Notes under the pieces: generated by a model | Told to the model about the DNA's origin: nothing | The model's input: the letters and a program-made list of their open reading frames with translations, nothing else | The model's database searches: none | Position numbers and translations under genes: made by a program | Origin: UBA6080 sp964607515 | Lineage (GTDB): Bacteria; Fermentibacterota; Fermentibacteria; Fermentibacterales; JCC-6 | Direction of reading: 5' to 3' | NCBI GenBank assembly: GCA_964607515.1 | Contig: CAZSKU010000010.1 | Coordinates: 1 to 64,000, forward strand | Length of the DNA: 64,000 nucleotides | Shown here: piece by piece, positions 25,471-34,307 of the stretch | Numbering within the stretch: position 1 is the first letter of the stretch | How the letters are laid out: every line of letters begins with the position of its first letter

Positions 25471-27898
25471 CCCCTTCGGCATCCTCTGTCTGTCGGTTTT
25501 CGCGGGTCTGCCCGGCCCTGACCTGAACACCGCCACCCTTGCTGAACTGGAGGCCCTGGAAGGACTCGACCGGGAGCAGGCCGCGACCCTTTACCAGTAC
25601 ATTCTCGAGACCGGGGGTCTCGATGACGTCTACGAGGTTCTCGCCCTGCCGGGCTTCGACCCGGCGGTTCTGGAGTGGCTGAAGGAGAACACCGTGGTGA
25701 TGCCGCCGCCCCCGGGAAGGATAAGCCCGAGGGTGCTTGATGCGATGGAGATGCTGTCCCAGGAGGACGGACCGGGCCTGTCCGAAGTGGAGTACTGGGA
25801 GGACCTCCTTATCAGGCCGATGCCCATAGGAGATGCCACCCACTGGGATCTGAGAAGCCTGGACGGAGTGACTCTCATGGATGCCGCCGCGGTGGACGCC
25901 AGGTTGAGGACCTCCGGAGCCCCGAGCACCGTGAGATCCCTGAGGGACACCGACAACCTCACCTACTTCGCATGGCGGAACATGAGCGACTTCATCACCA
26001 CCGACTCCCCGGGAGCGCCGGTTTTCTCCGGCAGTTACAGGTTCGTCCTGGACGGCGGGTCCGGAAGGGACGGCGTGGAAGACAACCTGGAGGGCATGAT
26101 ATCCGAGACGGAGTCCGCCCTGTCGGCTATGGCCGACGGTTCACGGGACTACACGGGAAGCCCGGTGGACAGCGCCGCCCTGGTTCAGCAGCTCCAGGGG
26201 AACCTGCAAGCCCTGACTGAAGCCAGGAACAGAACGGGGTTCAGCCACAAGCTCAGGTTCTCATATCATGACCGTTTTCAGGGAGGGGCCAGACTGTCGG
26301 GAAGGTATCGGGCCACCGAGGTTCAGGCTCCCCTGTTCCCGTTCATGGACGAACCGGAAAGCTTCGGCGGATTCGAGACCGCCAAGGTTTTCGGGGAGTT
26401 CCGCACCGGAGGACCTCTGAGAAGGGTCATTCTTGGAAACTACCGGGTCAGTCTGGGCCAGGGTCTTCTCATGGACAACACCGATGAACTCAGGTACAGG
26501 AACACGCAGAGGGCCTGGGGTCTCATGCCCGACCTTACCGCCACCCGACAGCACGCCCTTTCAGGGGGCGCCGCGGAGGTCCGCGCCGGGAACGCCCTCC
26601 TGTACGGCTTCGGCTCATGGAACCGCAGGGACGCGGTGATGAACCCCGACGGCACGCCGAATGTTCTCCTTCAGAGCCTCTACCGAACGGAACCGACCGC
26701 GGCCGGGGTGGAGGAGGCGGTTCTTGGGGCATACGGTTTCTATGACCTGGGAGGGGGTCTTCCGGTGGGCACCGGGCTGGGGGCAGGTTACATGCGGATT
26801 GCCTACGGCGACTCCCTGAACCCGGACCCCGCCACTCTTGAAATTCCGGGGGAAAGCTACGTGCGGGACTGCCCGGAGTATTCGATGATGCCCTCGGGCG
26901 ACGCCATGAGCTTCACCGGTCTTTACTGCCAGACGGTGCTGGACAGGTTCAGCATTCAGGGAGAGCTGGTGTTCCAGGAGAACGGAGGCGGTGCGGGCAT
27001 CGCCAGGGCCGACTGGAGGAACGACTGGTACTACGTGACCCTGCTCTACCGAAGGTACGAGCCGGACTTCACCAACCCGTACAACCGGGGTTTCGCCGAA
27101 CAGCTGAGGTTCGACGACACCGTCTTCGAGAGCCCCTACCGCTTCAACGACCCCCTCTACAGCCAGTTGTCGGGGCTTCCGGTGCCCAAGCCCGAAGAGG
27201 GGGTCTACGTGGAGACCCGATACCAGATCAGCCGGCAGATCACCTTCACCAAGGTCTATCTGGACCTCTGGAGAACACTTCCATGGAGCCTGGAGAACCT
27301 CCGGTTCCAGGGGGAGGTGGAGTACAGGCCGGTGTGGCCGGTGCGCTTCCGGCTCAAGTACAAGTACCAGGACAAGTACAAACCCAGGATTCCGGTCTCA
27401 ACCAACTCCAGGACCACGGAGTACACCTTCAGAACCTTCGTTCTTCCCACCGATGCCGACTATGTGAGCATATCGCTGCGGTACGGCCAGGTGGAGCTCA
27501 CTCCGAACCCTCTCTACGGCGATGACAGACTGATGGACGGCGGATTTGTCAGCCTCCAGTGGGAGCACGACTTCAGCGAGAACATGTCGGTTCTCGGCGG
27601 CGCCACCCTCTGGACCACCGACGGGATGAGCCAGTGGGAGTTCGAGGACACCGGCATCGATTTTCTGGACGGCCGCGGGCACAAGTTCTACCTTACCGTG
27701 AAGCAGTCGCTTTCCGACCACCTTCAGCTGAGAATGAGGGTGCTCAGGAAGGAGACCAGCTTCCCCCACAACGGATTCTACCGGCCGGACCCCGAGGACA
27801 GCTACCACTACCGGGGTGACGGTGAATCGGTCCCCCGGGATTTCGTGGACCGTCTTGTGGACTACGGCTTGCGTTTCCAGCTTGATCTACGCTGGTAG
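25460..27898 (+). CDS. Helix-hairpin-helix (ComEA-like) domain fused to a large outer-membrane barrel
   Basis: An 812-residue exported protein. Signal peptide about 1-17. Residues about 20-75 form tandem helix-hairpin-helix motifs of the ComEA type (NTATLAELEALEGLD, then ALPGFDPAVLEWL). Residues about 85-270 are mixed, with a proline-rich linker and helices. From about 270 to the end (812) the sequence is alternating strands rich in aromatic residues and ends LRFQLDLRW, as a barrel would. Helix-hairpin-helix domains usually bind the DNA backbone. Here they would lie in the periplasm or at the surface, so DNA uptake or binding is possible, but a purely structural use cannot be excluded. Confidence 0.75.
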   Translation: MLSNPFGILCLSVFAGLPGPDLNTATLAELEALEGLDREQAATLYQYILETGGLDDVYEVLALPGFDPAVLEWLKENTVVMPPPPGRISPRVLDAMEMLSQEDGPGLSEVEYWEDLLIRPMPIGDATHWDLRSLDGVTLMDAAAVDARLRTSGAPSTVRSLRDTDNLTYFAWRNMSDFITTDSPGAPVFSGSYRFVLDGGSGRDGVEDNLEGMISETESALSAMADGSRDYTGSPVDSAALVQQLQGNLQALTEARNRTGFSHKLRFSYHDRFQGGARLSGRYRATEVQAPLFPFMDEPESFGGFETAKVFGEFRTGGPLRRVILGNYRVSLGQGLLMDNTDELRYRNTQRAWGLMPDLTATRQHALSGGAAEVRAGNALLYGFGSWNRRDAVMNPDGTPNVLLQSLYRTEPTAAGVEEAVLGAYGFYDLGGGLPVGTGLGAGYMRIAYGDSLNPDPATLEIPGESYVRDCPEYSMMPSGDAMSFTGLYCQTVLDRFSIQGELVFQENGGGAGIARADWRNDWYYVTLLYRRYEPDFTNPYNRGFAEQLRFDDTVFESPYRFNDPLYSQLSGLPVPKPEEGVYVETRYQISRQITFTKVYLDLWRTLPWSLENLRFQGEVEYRPVWPVRFRLKYKYQDKYKPRIPVSTNSRTTEYTFRTFVLPTDADYVSISLRYGQVELTPNPLYGDDRLMDGGFVSLQWEHDFSENMSVLGGATLWTTDGMSQWEFEDTGIDFLDGRGHKFYLTVKQSLSDHLQLRMRVLRKETSFPHNGFYRPDPEDSYHYRGDGESVPRDFVDRLVDYGLRFQLDLRW

Positions 27899-27910
27899 GC
27901 GGGAGAAGAC

Positions 27911-29059
27911 ATGATTGCGCTGCTTGCGCTGATTTGCGGGCTTCCCGAAGTGCTCTGGCTGGGCGGGTGGAACGCGGCTTGTTCAGCGGGTTCCGCGGGT
28001 GCCGGAGGCGGGCCCTTTCTTGACAGGTCATCCTTCGGCGCCCTCGAAAACCCCGCCTACTCGTGTTTTGCCGGTTCGGGAGTCGATCTGACAGGTTCCA
28101 TGGTGTACAGCAGGGAAACCAGAACCAGAACCGTGTACGACACCTTCGGGGGTGTGGTGGGAGAGTCCGAACAGGCCTTCAATCAGGGAATCAGGCTGTC
28201 TCCCGGCGGGGCCGCCGGCACCTGGGGCCTCGGGAACTGGGGGCTGGCGGCGGGGATCAGGGCGCTGGGAAGCTTCCACTACGATTACCGGCGCACCGCC
28301 AGGGATGAGTCCTACGTGCCGGTTTCGGAGGAAACCGTGGAGTGCCGGGGAACCCTCTGGGAGTTCGGAGCATCGGCAGGTTATTCGCCAGCCCCTGGAT
28401 GGGCGCTGGGAGTCGGGGGGGGAGTGGTGGCCGGCAACCGCTCGGTTCTCTGGTCCATGGTTTTCACGGATCCAGCACAAACCGATCTCGCGATGGAAGA
28501 GGAGGAGGACGTGGCCGGGGCTGTCCTCAGAGCATCGGGGGAAACGGTGCTGGGCCGGGTCAGGCTGGCCGCCGGAGCGGCCCTTCCCCTGGCATGGACC
28601 CTGACCGATGCCTCCGGGGTTCGCACGGATCTGGACGACGCTCTGGAGGTGAAGTGTGGGGTGCTCTACCTCCCCGGGGACCGGCTCAGAAGCCGTTTCT
28701 CGGCGGAGGCTTCCTGGAGGAGCGAGGAAGATCCGGGTCTAAGGGATACCTGGGGTGTCCGGGGCGGGGTGGAGAGCCTTCTGCCGGGCGGTCCCGTGAC
28801 GCGCTTCGGATTCGACTACTCCACCTCCCCCATCCACCGTTCCCTGGATGCGGTGAGTTTCACCGCGGGGCTGGGGTTCCGGGTGGAAGGCTGGGACGTG
28901 GACGCCGGCGTCCGGGTCACCCCTTCGGGGTGGCGGGAATCCCAGATTTCCGGTCTGCCCGGTTCCACCACCGGTGACAGTCTTGCCGTGGAAACCCTCA
29001 CCGCCGGGCTGGTTCTGGGAATCTCCAGAAACTTCGGGGAGGTTCCCCCGTGGCGGTAA
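27911..29059 (+). CDS. Predicted outer-membrane barrel, PorV/UPF0164-like
   Basis: A 382-residue predicted outer-membrane protein. After a hydrophobic N-terminus (about 1-20) and a Gly/Ala-rich stretch, SSFGALENPAYSCF echoes the W/E-N-P-A turn of PorV/FadL-like proteins. Amphipathic strands rich in Gly and aromatic residues follow (GNWGLAAGIRALGSFHYDY, GWALGVGGGVVAGN). It is the second barrel of this type in the operon. The end ISRNFGEVPPWR is not a classical aromatic terminus. It overlaps the nucleotidase start by 10 bases. Function unknown. Confidence 0.62.
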   Translation: MIALLALICGLPEVLWLGGWNAACSAGSAGAGGGPFLDRSSFGALENPAYSCFAGSGVDLTGSMVYSRETRTRTVYDTFGGVVGESEQAFNQGIRLSPGGAAGTWGLGNWGLAAGIRALGSFHYDYRRTARDESYVPVSEETVECRGTLWEFGASAGYSPAPGWALGVGGGVVAGNRSVLWSMVFTDPAQTDLAMEEEEDVAGAVLRASGETVLGRVRLAAGAALPLAWTLTDASGVRTDLDDALEVKCGVLYLPGDRLRSRFSAEASWRSEEDPGLRDTWGVRGGVESLLPGGPVTRFGFDYSTSPIHRSLDAVSFTAGLGFRVEGWDVDAGVRVTPSGWRESQISGLPGSTTGDSLAVETLTAGLVLGISRNFGEVPPWR

Positions 29060-30645
29060 ACAGGATTCTCGTTCCGGTTCTGCTGGTGGCCGCCTTCTCC
29101 CGGGCCGGAACGGTCTATCTGAACATCCTTCACACAAACGACATTCACGGAGGAATCGTGGACGTGGACGCAACGTTCATGAATCCCGACTTCCCGCCGG
29201 GGATCGGCGGCGGGGCATGGATTTCCTCCTTCGTCCGGGAGGCCCGCGAAAGCTGCGACCGGGCGGGGGAGTTCTTCCTTCTGGTGGACGCCGGGGACAT
29301 CTGGCAGGGCACCCCGGTGGGGAACCACGATTCGGGTGTTTTCGTGGTGGAGTGGATGAACTCGGTGGGTTTCGATATGACCACCCTGGGAAACCACGAT
29401 TTCGACAGAGGGGCGGAAACTGCCCTAAGAAACGCCCGATTGATGGATTTCCCGGTGGTCTGCTGCAATTTCGAAACCGGGGACGGCTCCATTCCGGACG
29501 AGGTAACTCCATACATCATCATGGATTTCGGCGGTGTGAGAACCGCCTTCATAGGTCTGGCCACCCCGGATACCCGCACCCTGGTTGATCAGGCCGGTCT
29601 GGAGGGGTACCGGTTCACCGGCGAGGTGGAAGCCGTGGAAAGGTACTCCAGGGAGGCGAAGGAAGAGGGCGCCGATGTGATCGTGCTGGTGTCGCACCTG
29701 GGGCAGCCGCCCGACCCTGAGGTGTACCTGGAGAGGGTCTTCGAAGCCTGGGACAACGGCGAGGAGTACACCAAGAGCTTCGCCCTGAACAATGCAGAAC
29801 TGACCTGCGTGGTATCGGGCATCGACGCGGTTATCAGCGGCCATATCCACGTGGGTCTTCCGGAACCCTGGGTCAATCCCGTCACCCATGCGATAGTGGT
29901 TCAGGGATACGCCAACGGAACAGGGATCGGATGGATCAGGCTTCACATGGACACGGAAACAGGAACGGTCACCGGCTTCGACTGCCCCATGGGCGACGAA
30001 TACGTCAGCCTTCTGCATGACCAGTACTGGCCCGATCCGGAGGGTCTGGCCCTGGTGGAATCCTTCAGATCGGTGGCCGAGGCGGGCATGGACGAGGTGG
30101 TGGGGCACACCCTGATGGAGATTCCCCGGGGAGCCGGGGAGCACCCGCTTGGAAGGCTGGTAGCGGACGCAATCCGCTGGCGGACCGGAGCGGATGTTGC
30201 CCTGATGAACCGGGGAGGAATCAGGGCCGCTATTCCCCGGGGTCAGGTCACCGCAAGGACGGTCTACTCCGCTCTGCCCTTCGAGGAGGATCTGATGGCC
30301 TTCAGAGTCACCGGCGCCCAGCTTCTCGAAATCCTCGAGACGGGAATGCAGGGCAGGCGCCGGGATATGGAGATCTCCGGATTCACCTGCAGGCGGAACC
30401 AGTCCAGGCCTGACGGGTCCAAGATCGAGGATCCGATGGTTGGAGGGGTTCCCCTGGACCCCGGAGCGGAATACGTCTTCGCCACCACCGGGTATCTTGC
30501 CTACGGCAGCGTGGGTTACGGCATACTGACGGCGCTGGAGCCCTGGTACACCGGATACGGCCTGATGGACACGGTGATCGAGTATATAAGGGCCCATTCG
30601 CCGATCGAGCCCGACTTCCGCGACAGGGTCGTCTGGGTTGACTAG
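29050..30645 (+). CDS. Secreted 5'-nucleotidase/UshA-type metallophosphatase
   Basis: A 531-residue exported enzyme. Signal peptide about 1-18. Residues about 22-320 are a calcineurin-like metallophosphatase domain with the metal ligands HTNDIHGG, DAGDIWQG, LGNHDFDRG and SGHIHVG. Residues about 345-510 are the 5'-nucleotidase C-terminal domain with MNRGGIRAAIPRG, which binds the nucleoside base. It would hydrolyse nucleotides outside the cytoplasmic membrane for salvage. GTG 29050 is chosen because GGGGAGG is just upstream and the signal peptide starts there. Confidence 0.92.
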   Translation: MAVNRILVPVLLVAAFSRAGTVYLNILHTNDIHGGIVDVDATFMNPDFPPGIGGGAWISSFVREARESCDRAGEFFLLVDAGDIWQGTPVGNHDSGVFVVEWMNSVGFDMTTLGNHDFDRGAETALRNARLMDFPVVCCNFETGDGSIPDEVTPYIIMDFGGVRTAFIGLATPDTRTLVDQAGLEGYRFTGEVEAVERYSREAKEEGADVIVLVSHLGQPPDPEVYLERVFEAWDNGEEYTKSFALNNAELTCVVSGIDAVISGHIHVGLPEPWVNPVTHAIVVQGYANGTGIGWIRLHMDTETGTVTGFDCPMGDEYVSLLHDQYWPDPEGLALVESFRSVAEAGMDEVVGHTLMEIPRGAGEHPLGRLVADAIRWRTGADVALMNRGGIRAAIPRGQVTARTVYSALPFEEDLMAFRVTGAQLLEILETGMQGRRRDMEISGFTCRRNQSRPDGSKIEDPMVGGVPLDPGAEYVFATTGYLAYGSVGYGILTALEPWYTGYGLMDTVIEYIRAHSPIEPDFRDRVVWVD

Positions 30646-30657
30646 AAGGGGACGATA

Positions 30658-32031
30658 TTGGGCGACAGGGTGATCGTTCTCGGAGCCGGACTGGCCGGGC
30701 TTAGCGCCGCAGACTTCCTCTGCAGGAAGGGCTTCTCGGTGGTGGTGCTTGAGAAAGGGCCCTGTCCTGGTGGGTTGGCCTCCACCCATTCAGAAGGAAG
30801 CTTCAGTTTCGATTACGGACCCCACAGGTTCCATACCGAAAACGACCTCATCCTGGCCCGGGTCAGGGGGCTGTTGGGCAACGACCTTCTGGAGCTCAGG
30901 CGATGCAGCCGGATCAGGCTTCTGGACCGGTACTTCCATTATCCGCTGGCCCTGGGCGACGTGCTGGCCTCGATGCCTCCCCACAGGGGGGCCCAGATGA
31001 TGGCCGGATTCATGGTGGAGAAGATCCGGGGACTCCTGAGCCCCCGGGAGCAGAAAAGCTTCGAGGGCTGGGTTCTGAGCCGTTTCGGCAAACCGCTCTA
31101 CAACCTCTACTTCGCCCCCTACAACAGGAAACTCTGGGGTCTGGAGCCCTCTGAACTCAGCGCCGACTGGGCCAGCCAGAGGATAACCGTTCCCAGTCTG
31201 GCGGGGCTGGTGAGGGAGACCTTCTCGCCATCGGGGAAGGTAAGAAGCCTTGCCGGGCGGTTCCATTACCCCCGGGGGGGGATCGGCAGAATCTCTGAAT
31301 CCCTTGCCTCGGGTATCCGAGTGGCCGGGGGCGAAATACTCCTGAACACAGCTCCGAAGGGTCTGGTCCGGCGGGGAAAAGCCTGGGAGGTCAGGGCTGG
31401 CGGATCGGAAATCACCGCTGACTGGATAGTGAGTACTATTCCCCTGACTGATCTTGTGGCGCTGCTGGGGTCCGCTCTGCCGGAAAGCGCCCACAGGGCC
31501 GCTTCCAGCCTTCGCTTCCGATCCCTGGTCTTCCTGGCGGTTCTGCTGAAGGAGGACACCGGAGCGGAGGACCACTGGATCTACACCTCCGAGGACAGGT
31601 ATATGTTCAACAGGTTGTCCATTTCCCGGAACTTCGATCCCGGGATGCCGCGCCAGGTGGTGTTCGAGTTCAGCTGCGACCCGGGCGACCGGGTCTGGAA
31701 CGCCTCGGGAGACGAACTCCTGAACAACGCTGTGCAGGGGGCGGACCATCTGTCCCTCTTCTCGCCCGGTTCCGTGATGGACAGCATCATCGTCCGTCAG
31801 GAGCACGCCTACCCTGTCTACAGACTCGGTTACCGGGCCGGGGCCGGCGCGGTGCTGGATTCCCTGAAAAACCTGGGGGGAGTGGTAAGCTGCGGCAGGC
31901 AGGGATTGTTCCGCTACAACAACATGGATCACTCCATGGAGATGGGCCGGTGCGCCGCCCTGGAGATAATGGGGGAGGGCAGCGTCCAGGAGCGGTTCCA
32001 CTGGGGCGAGGGCACCTGGGCCGATGGGTAG
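30658..32031 (+). CDS. FAD-dependent oxidoreductase, protoporphyrinogen oxidase/UDP-galactopyranose mutase-like
   Basis: A 457-residue flavoprotein. The Rossmann dinucleotide motif VIVLGAGLAGLSAADFL is followed by the acidic end VVVLEKG and GGLASTHSEGSFSFDYGPHRFH, as in amine oxidase/desaturase and UDP-galactopyranose mutase relatives. The C-terminal FAD region shows GRQGLFRYNNMDHSMEMG, the type seen in NAD(P)/FAD oxidoreductases next to glycan genes. It may act on a nucleotide sugar or a lipid. No enzyme assignment is firm. TTG 30658 has AAGGGGA upstream. It ends 8 bases into the DUF2085 gene. Confidence 0.82.
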   Translation: MGDRVIVLGAGLAGLSAADFLCRKGFSVVVLEKGPCPGGLASTHSEGSFSFDYGPHRFHTENDLILARVRGLLGNDLLELRRCSRIRLLDRYFHYPLALGDVLASMPPHRGAQMMAGFMVEKIRGLLSPREQKSFEGWVLSRFGKPLYNLYFAPYNRKLWGLEPSELSADWASQRITVPSLAGLVRETFSPSGKVRSLAGRFHYPRGGIGRISESLASGIRVAGGEILLNTAPKGLVRRGKAWEVRAGGSEITADWIVSTIPLTDLVALLGSALPESAHRAASSLRFRSLVFLAVLLKEDTGAEDHWIYTSEDRYMFNRLSISRNFDPGMPRQVVFEFSCDPGDRVWNASGDELLNNAVQGADHLSLFSPGSVMDSIIVRQEHAYPVYRLGYRAGAGAVLDSLKNLGGVVSCGRQGLFRYNNMDHSMEMGRCAALEIMGEGSVQERFHWGEGTWADG

Positions 32032-32440
32032 CCGCCGGAGCGCCGGTTTCAGGGCGTGGGCCGGAGCGGTTCTCGGCCTGATCTGTCTGGTCTACCTTGC
32101 CGGGGCGGTTTTCGATCCTCCCCTGCTCAGACCACTGATGAGACTGTCCTGCCACAGGATTCCCCGGCGGAGCCTGGCCTTTCCCTGGGGAACCGCAGGT
32201 CAGTGCGCCCGGTGCACCGGTTTCTGGGCGGGAGCCCTGGCGATCTCCGCAGTCATGGTGTTCCGCATGGTCCCCGGAACCCTGGGGCTGGGGTTTTGTC
32301 TGGTGATTCCCATGGTCGTGGACGGATCCCTGCAGTACATCGGACTGTATGAAAGCACCAACCTGATCAGGCTGGTCACCGGAGCCGCCGCGGGGGTCGG
32401 TCTTGGCATCCTGCTGGGAAGGGCGTCGGACTCCGGGTAG
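32024..32440 (+). CDS. DUF2085 membrane protein
   Basis: A 138-residue membrane protein with about three or four spans. It carries the DUF2085 signature: CHRIPRRSL and, about 20 residues later, CARCTGFW. Conserved Cys and His residues in a membrane setting suggest metal or cofactor binding, but the family function is unknown. It overlaps the oxidoreductase by 8 bases and is the last gene of the operon from 22305. Transcription probably stops or restarts in the following gap. Confidence 0.85.
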   Translation: MGSRRSAGFRAWAGAVLGLICLVYLAGAVFDPPLLRPLMRLSCHRIPRRSLAFPWGTAGQCARCTGFWAGALAISAVMVFRMVPGTLGLGFCLVIPMVVDGSLQYIGLYESTNLIRLVTGAAAGVGLGILLGRASDSG

Positions 32441-32460
32441 CCCACAAGTCCTTTTGCGGC

Positions 32461-32601
32461 TTGACAAAAGAGCCGGCAGGAAAGAGATTTGCAGGGCTTG
32501 CCCACGAATGGACGGGCGGCTCACTTTTCCGGGAGAGGCCGAGCCTCAGGCTCGCTGTTGCTCTTCCGCAAGAACTCTCACCGCTTGCGGAAAGGACGAC
32601 T
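32461..32601 (+). promoter_or_regulatory. Promoter and structured leader before the cDPG synthetase gene
   Basis: TTGACA at 32461-32466 is a perfect -35; the matching -10 at 32484-32489 (GAGATT) is weak. The presumed leader (from about 32496) contains three possible hairpins: GCCC/GGGC (32500-32517), CGAGCC/GGCTCG with a TCA loop (32540-32554), and TTCCGCAAG/CTTGCGGAA (32564-32592, 9-bp stem, 11-base loop). The right arm of the last one abuts the AAAGGA ribosome site (32591-32596) of ATG 32602, so it could control translation. It does not resemble a riboswitch class that I recognise. Confidence 0.45.
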
Positions 32602-33927
32602 ATGACCAGAAGAAGAACCCTGATCCTCGGCGCCGCCGGGAGGGACTTCCACAACTTCAACACCCTGTTCAGGAACGACGAGACCCATGAAGTGGTGGCT
32701 TTCACGGCCACCCAGATCCCCGACATCGACGGCAGGAAGTATCCCGCGCAGCTCGCCGGCGGGCTCTATCCCCAGGGAATACCCATCCTCGACGAGTCTG
32801 AGCTCGAGAACATCATCAGAACCGAATCCATCGAACTCTGCGTACTTTCGTACAGCGATCTCAGCGACAGCACGGTGATGGAACTGGTGAGCCGGGTCAA
32901 CGCCGCCGGGGCCGATTTCACCATGATCGGCGCCTCGAGAACCATGGTGAAAAGCTGCAAGCCGGTGATTGCCGTGTGCGCCGTGCGGACAGGATGCGGC
33001 AAGAGCCAGACCACCCGCCGGGTGATAGAGGTCCTTCAGGCTGCGGGCAGGAAGGTGGTGGCCATCAGGCACCCCATGCCCTACGGCGACCTGGTCAAAC
33101 AGAGGGTCCAGCGGTTCCAGACCATAGAAGACCTCAAGATGCACCAGTGCACCATCGAGGAGATGGAGGAGTACGAGCCCCACATCCGCCGGGGAACAAT
33201 AGTCTACGCCGGTGTTGATTACGAGGCTATCCTTCGGGAGGCAGAGAAGGAAGCCGACGTGATTCTCTGGGACGGCGGGAACAACGATACTTCCTTCTAC
33301 AGACCCGACCTGACCATCACCGTGGTGGACCCCCACCGGCCGGGCCACGAGATCAGCTACTACCCCGGACAGACCAACCTCAGGCTGGCGGACGTGGTGG
33401 TGATCAACAAGATAGACAGCGCCTACCCTGAAGACGTGGACGAGGTGCGGAGCAACGTTCGGGCGGTGAACCCCCGGGCCAGGATCATCGAAGCCGCCAG
33501 CCCCGTCACGGTGGACGACCCCGGGCTCATCACCGGCAAGAGGGTTCTGGTGGTGGAGGACGGCCCCACCCTCACCCACGGGGAGATGGAGTTCGGCGCA
33601 GGTTACGTGGCCGCCGAGAAGTTCGGAGCCGAAAGCATGGTCAACCCCATTCCCTACGCCGTCGGTTCCATCCGGGAAACCTTCGACAAGTACTACCCCG
33701 GTGAGGAGGAAGCCTCGGTTCTCCCGGCCATGGGCTACGGTGAGGCCCAGATGCGGGATCTGGAGAAAACCATCAACGGGGCCGACTGCGACGCCGTGGT
33801 GATCGCCACCCCCATCGACCTGGGGCGGGTCATCCGGATATCGAAGCCGTCGGTCAAGGTTGGATATGATCTTCAGGAGATCGGGCTTCCCGACATACCC
33901 CTGGTGCTCAAGCCCTTCATTCAGTAG
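32602..33927 (+). CDS. Cyclic 2,3-diphosphoglycerate synthetase-like P-loop protein
   Basis: A 441-residue protein matching the cyclic 2,3-diphosphoglycerate synthetase family, known from hyperthermophilic methanogens where the product is a thermo-osmolyte and phosphate store. The N-terminal Rossmann-like part (LILGAAGRDFHNF) is followed by a P-loop VRTGCGKSQTTRRV near residue 130, and later VINKIDSA and a well conserved IATPIDLGR. Bacterial homologues exist, mostly untested. ATG 32602 is chosen over an upstream TTG at 32461 because AAAGGA is correctly spaced. It precedes the ferredoxin-linked oxidoreductase operon, and in an anaerobe it could act near glycolysis at the level of 2,3-DPG (inference). 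Confidence 0.85.
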   Translation: MTRRRTLILGAAGRDFHNFNTLFRNDETHEVVAFTATQIPDIDGRKYPAQLAGGLYPQGIPILDESELENIIRTESIELCVLSYSDLSDSTVMELVSRVNAAGADFTMIGASRTMVKSCKPVIAVCAVRTGCGKSQTTRRVIEVLQAAGRKVVAIRHPMPYGDLVKQRVQRFQTIEDLKMHQCTIEEMEEYEPHIRRGTIVYAGVDYEAILREAEKEADVILWDGGNNDTSFYRPDLTITVVDPHRPGHEISYYPGQTNLRLADVVVINKIDSAYPEDVDEVRSNVRAVNPRARIIEAASPVTVDDPGLITGKRVLVVEDGPTLTHGEMEFGAGYVAAEKFGAESMVNPIPYAVGSIRETFDKYYPGEEEASVLPAMGYGEAQMRDLEKTINGADCDAVVIATPIDLGRVIRISKPSVKVGYDLQEIGLPDIPLVLKPFIQ

Positions 33928-33954
33928 ACTGTCCGGAACGGAAACGAAAACGGT

Positions 33955-33976
33955 GAGGCAGGGTTCGCCCTGCCTC
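33955..33976 (+). terminator. 9-bp TTCG-loop hairpin after the cDPG synthetase gene
   Basis: GAGGCAGGG and CCCTGCCTC form a perfect stem closed by a stable TTCG loop. It lies in the 77-base gap before the ferredoxin subunit gene. It has no T-run, so it may be a partial terminator or an RNA-processing/stability element that sets the level of the downstream operon. Confidence 0.5.
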
Positions 33977-34004
33977 TGCCTGCATGAACCGGAGGTGCGG
34001 ATCC

Positions 34005-34307
34005 ATGTCCGAAAAGCCCGAAGCCGGGCTCGGCGCCAAGCATGAGAAAGCCCAGTTTCCGGAACCCGAGGTCACCTCGGTGCACATCTTTCCGGAGTGG
34101 TGCAAGGGTTGCGGTATCTGCGTGGCTTTCTGTCCCAAGCAGGTTCTCGAAATGGGCAAGGACCAGAAGGCCCATGTGGTCTACCCCGAGAGGTGCATCC
34201 GGTGCTACATGTGCGCCAGACGGTGCCCCGACTTCGCCGTGTCGGTCTACGGGCACACCCGGAAGGCGGAGAATGCCCTCAACGAGGCAAAGGATGGTGA
34301 GAAATGA
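34005..34307 (+). CDS. korD: 2-oxoacid:ferredoxin oxidoreductase, ferredoxin-type delta subunit
   Basis: A 100-residue protein with two 4Fe-4S motifs: CKGCGICVAFCPK and CIRCYMCARRCPD, both C-x2-C-x2-C-x3-C-P. It passes electrons from the TPP-dependent subunits to free ferredoxin. ATG 34005 is preferred (GGAGG 9 bases upstream) over ATG 33984, which would precede that ribosome site. The stop overlaps the alpha subunit start (ATGA). The order delta-alpha-beta-gamma is typical of Kor/Vor-type complexes. Confidence 0.92.
   Translation: MSEKPEAGLGAKHEKAQFPEPEVTSVHIFPEWCKGCGICVAFCPKQVLEMGKDQKAHVVYPERCIRCYMCARRCPDFAVSVYGHTRKAENALNEAKDGEK

Noticed and set aside
30658..32031. Firm call as UDP-galactopyranose mutase or protoporphyrinogen oxidase.
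   Set aside because: Both share the FAD fold with this protein; no substrate-specific motif could be verified by eye.
32461..32601. 47-codon N-terminal extension of the cDPG-synthetase-like protein from TTG 32461.
   Set aside because: The region has promoter and hairpin features, and ATG 32602 has a good Shine-Dalgarno site and begins the conserved strand.
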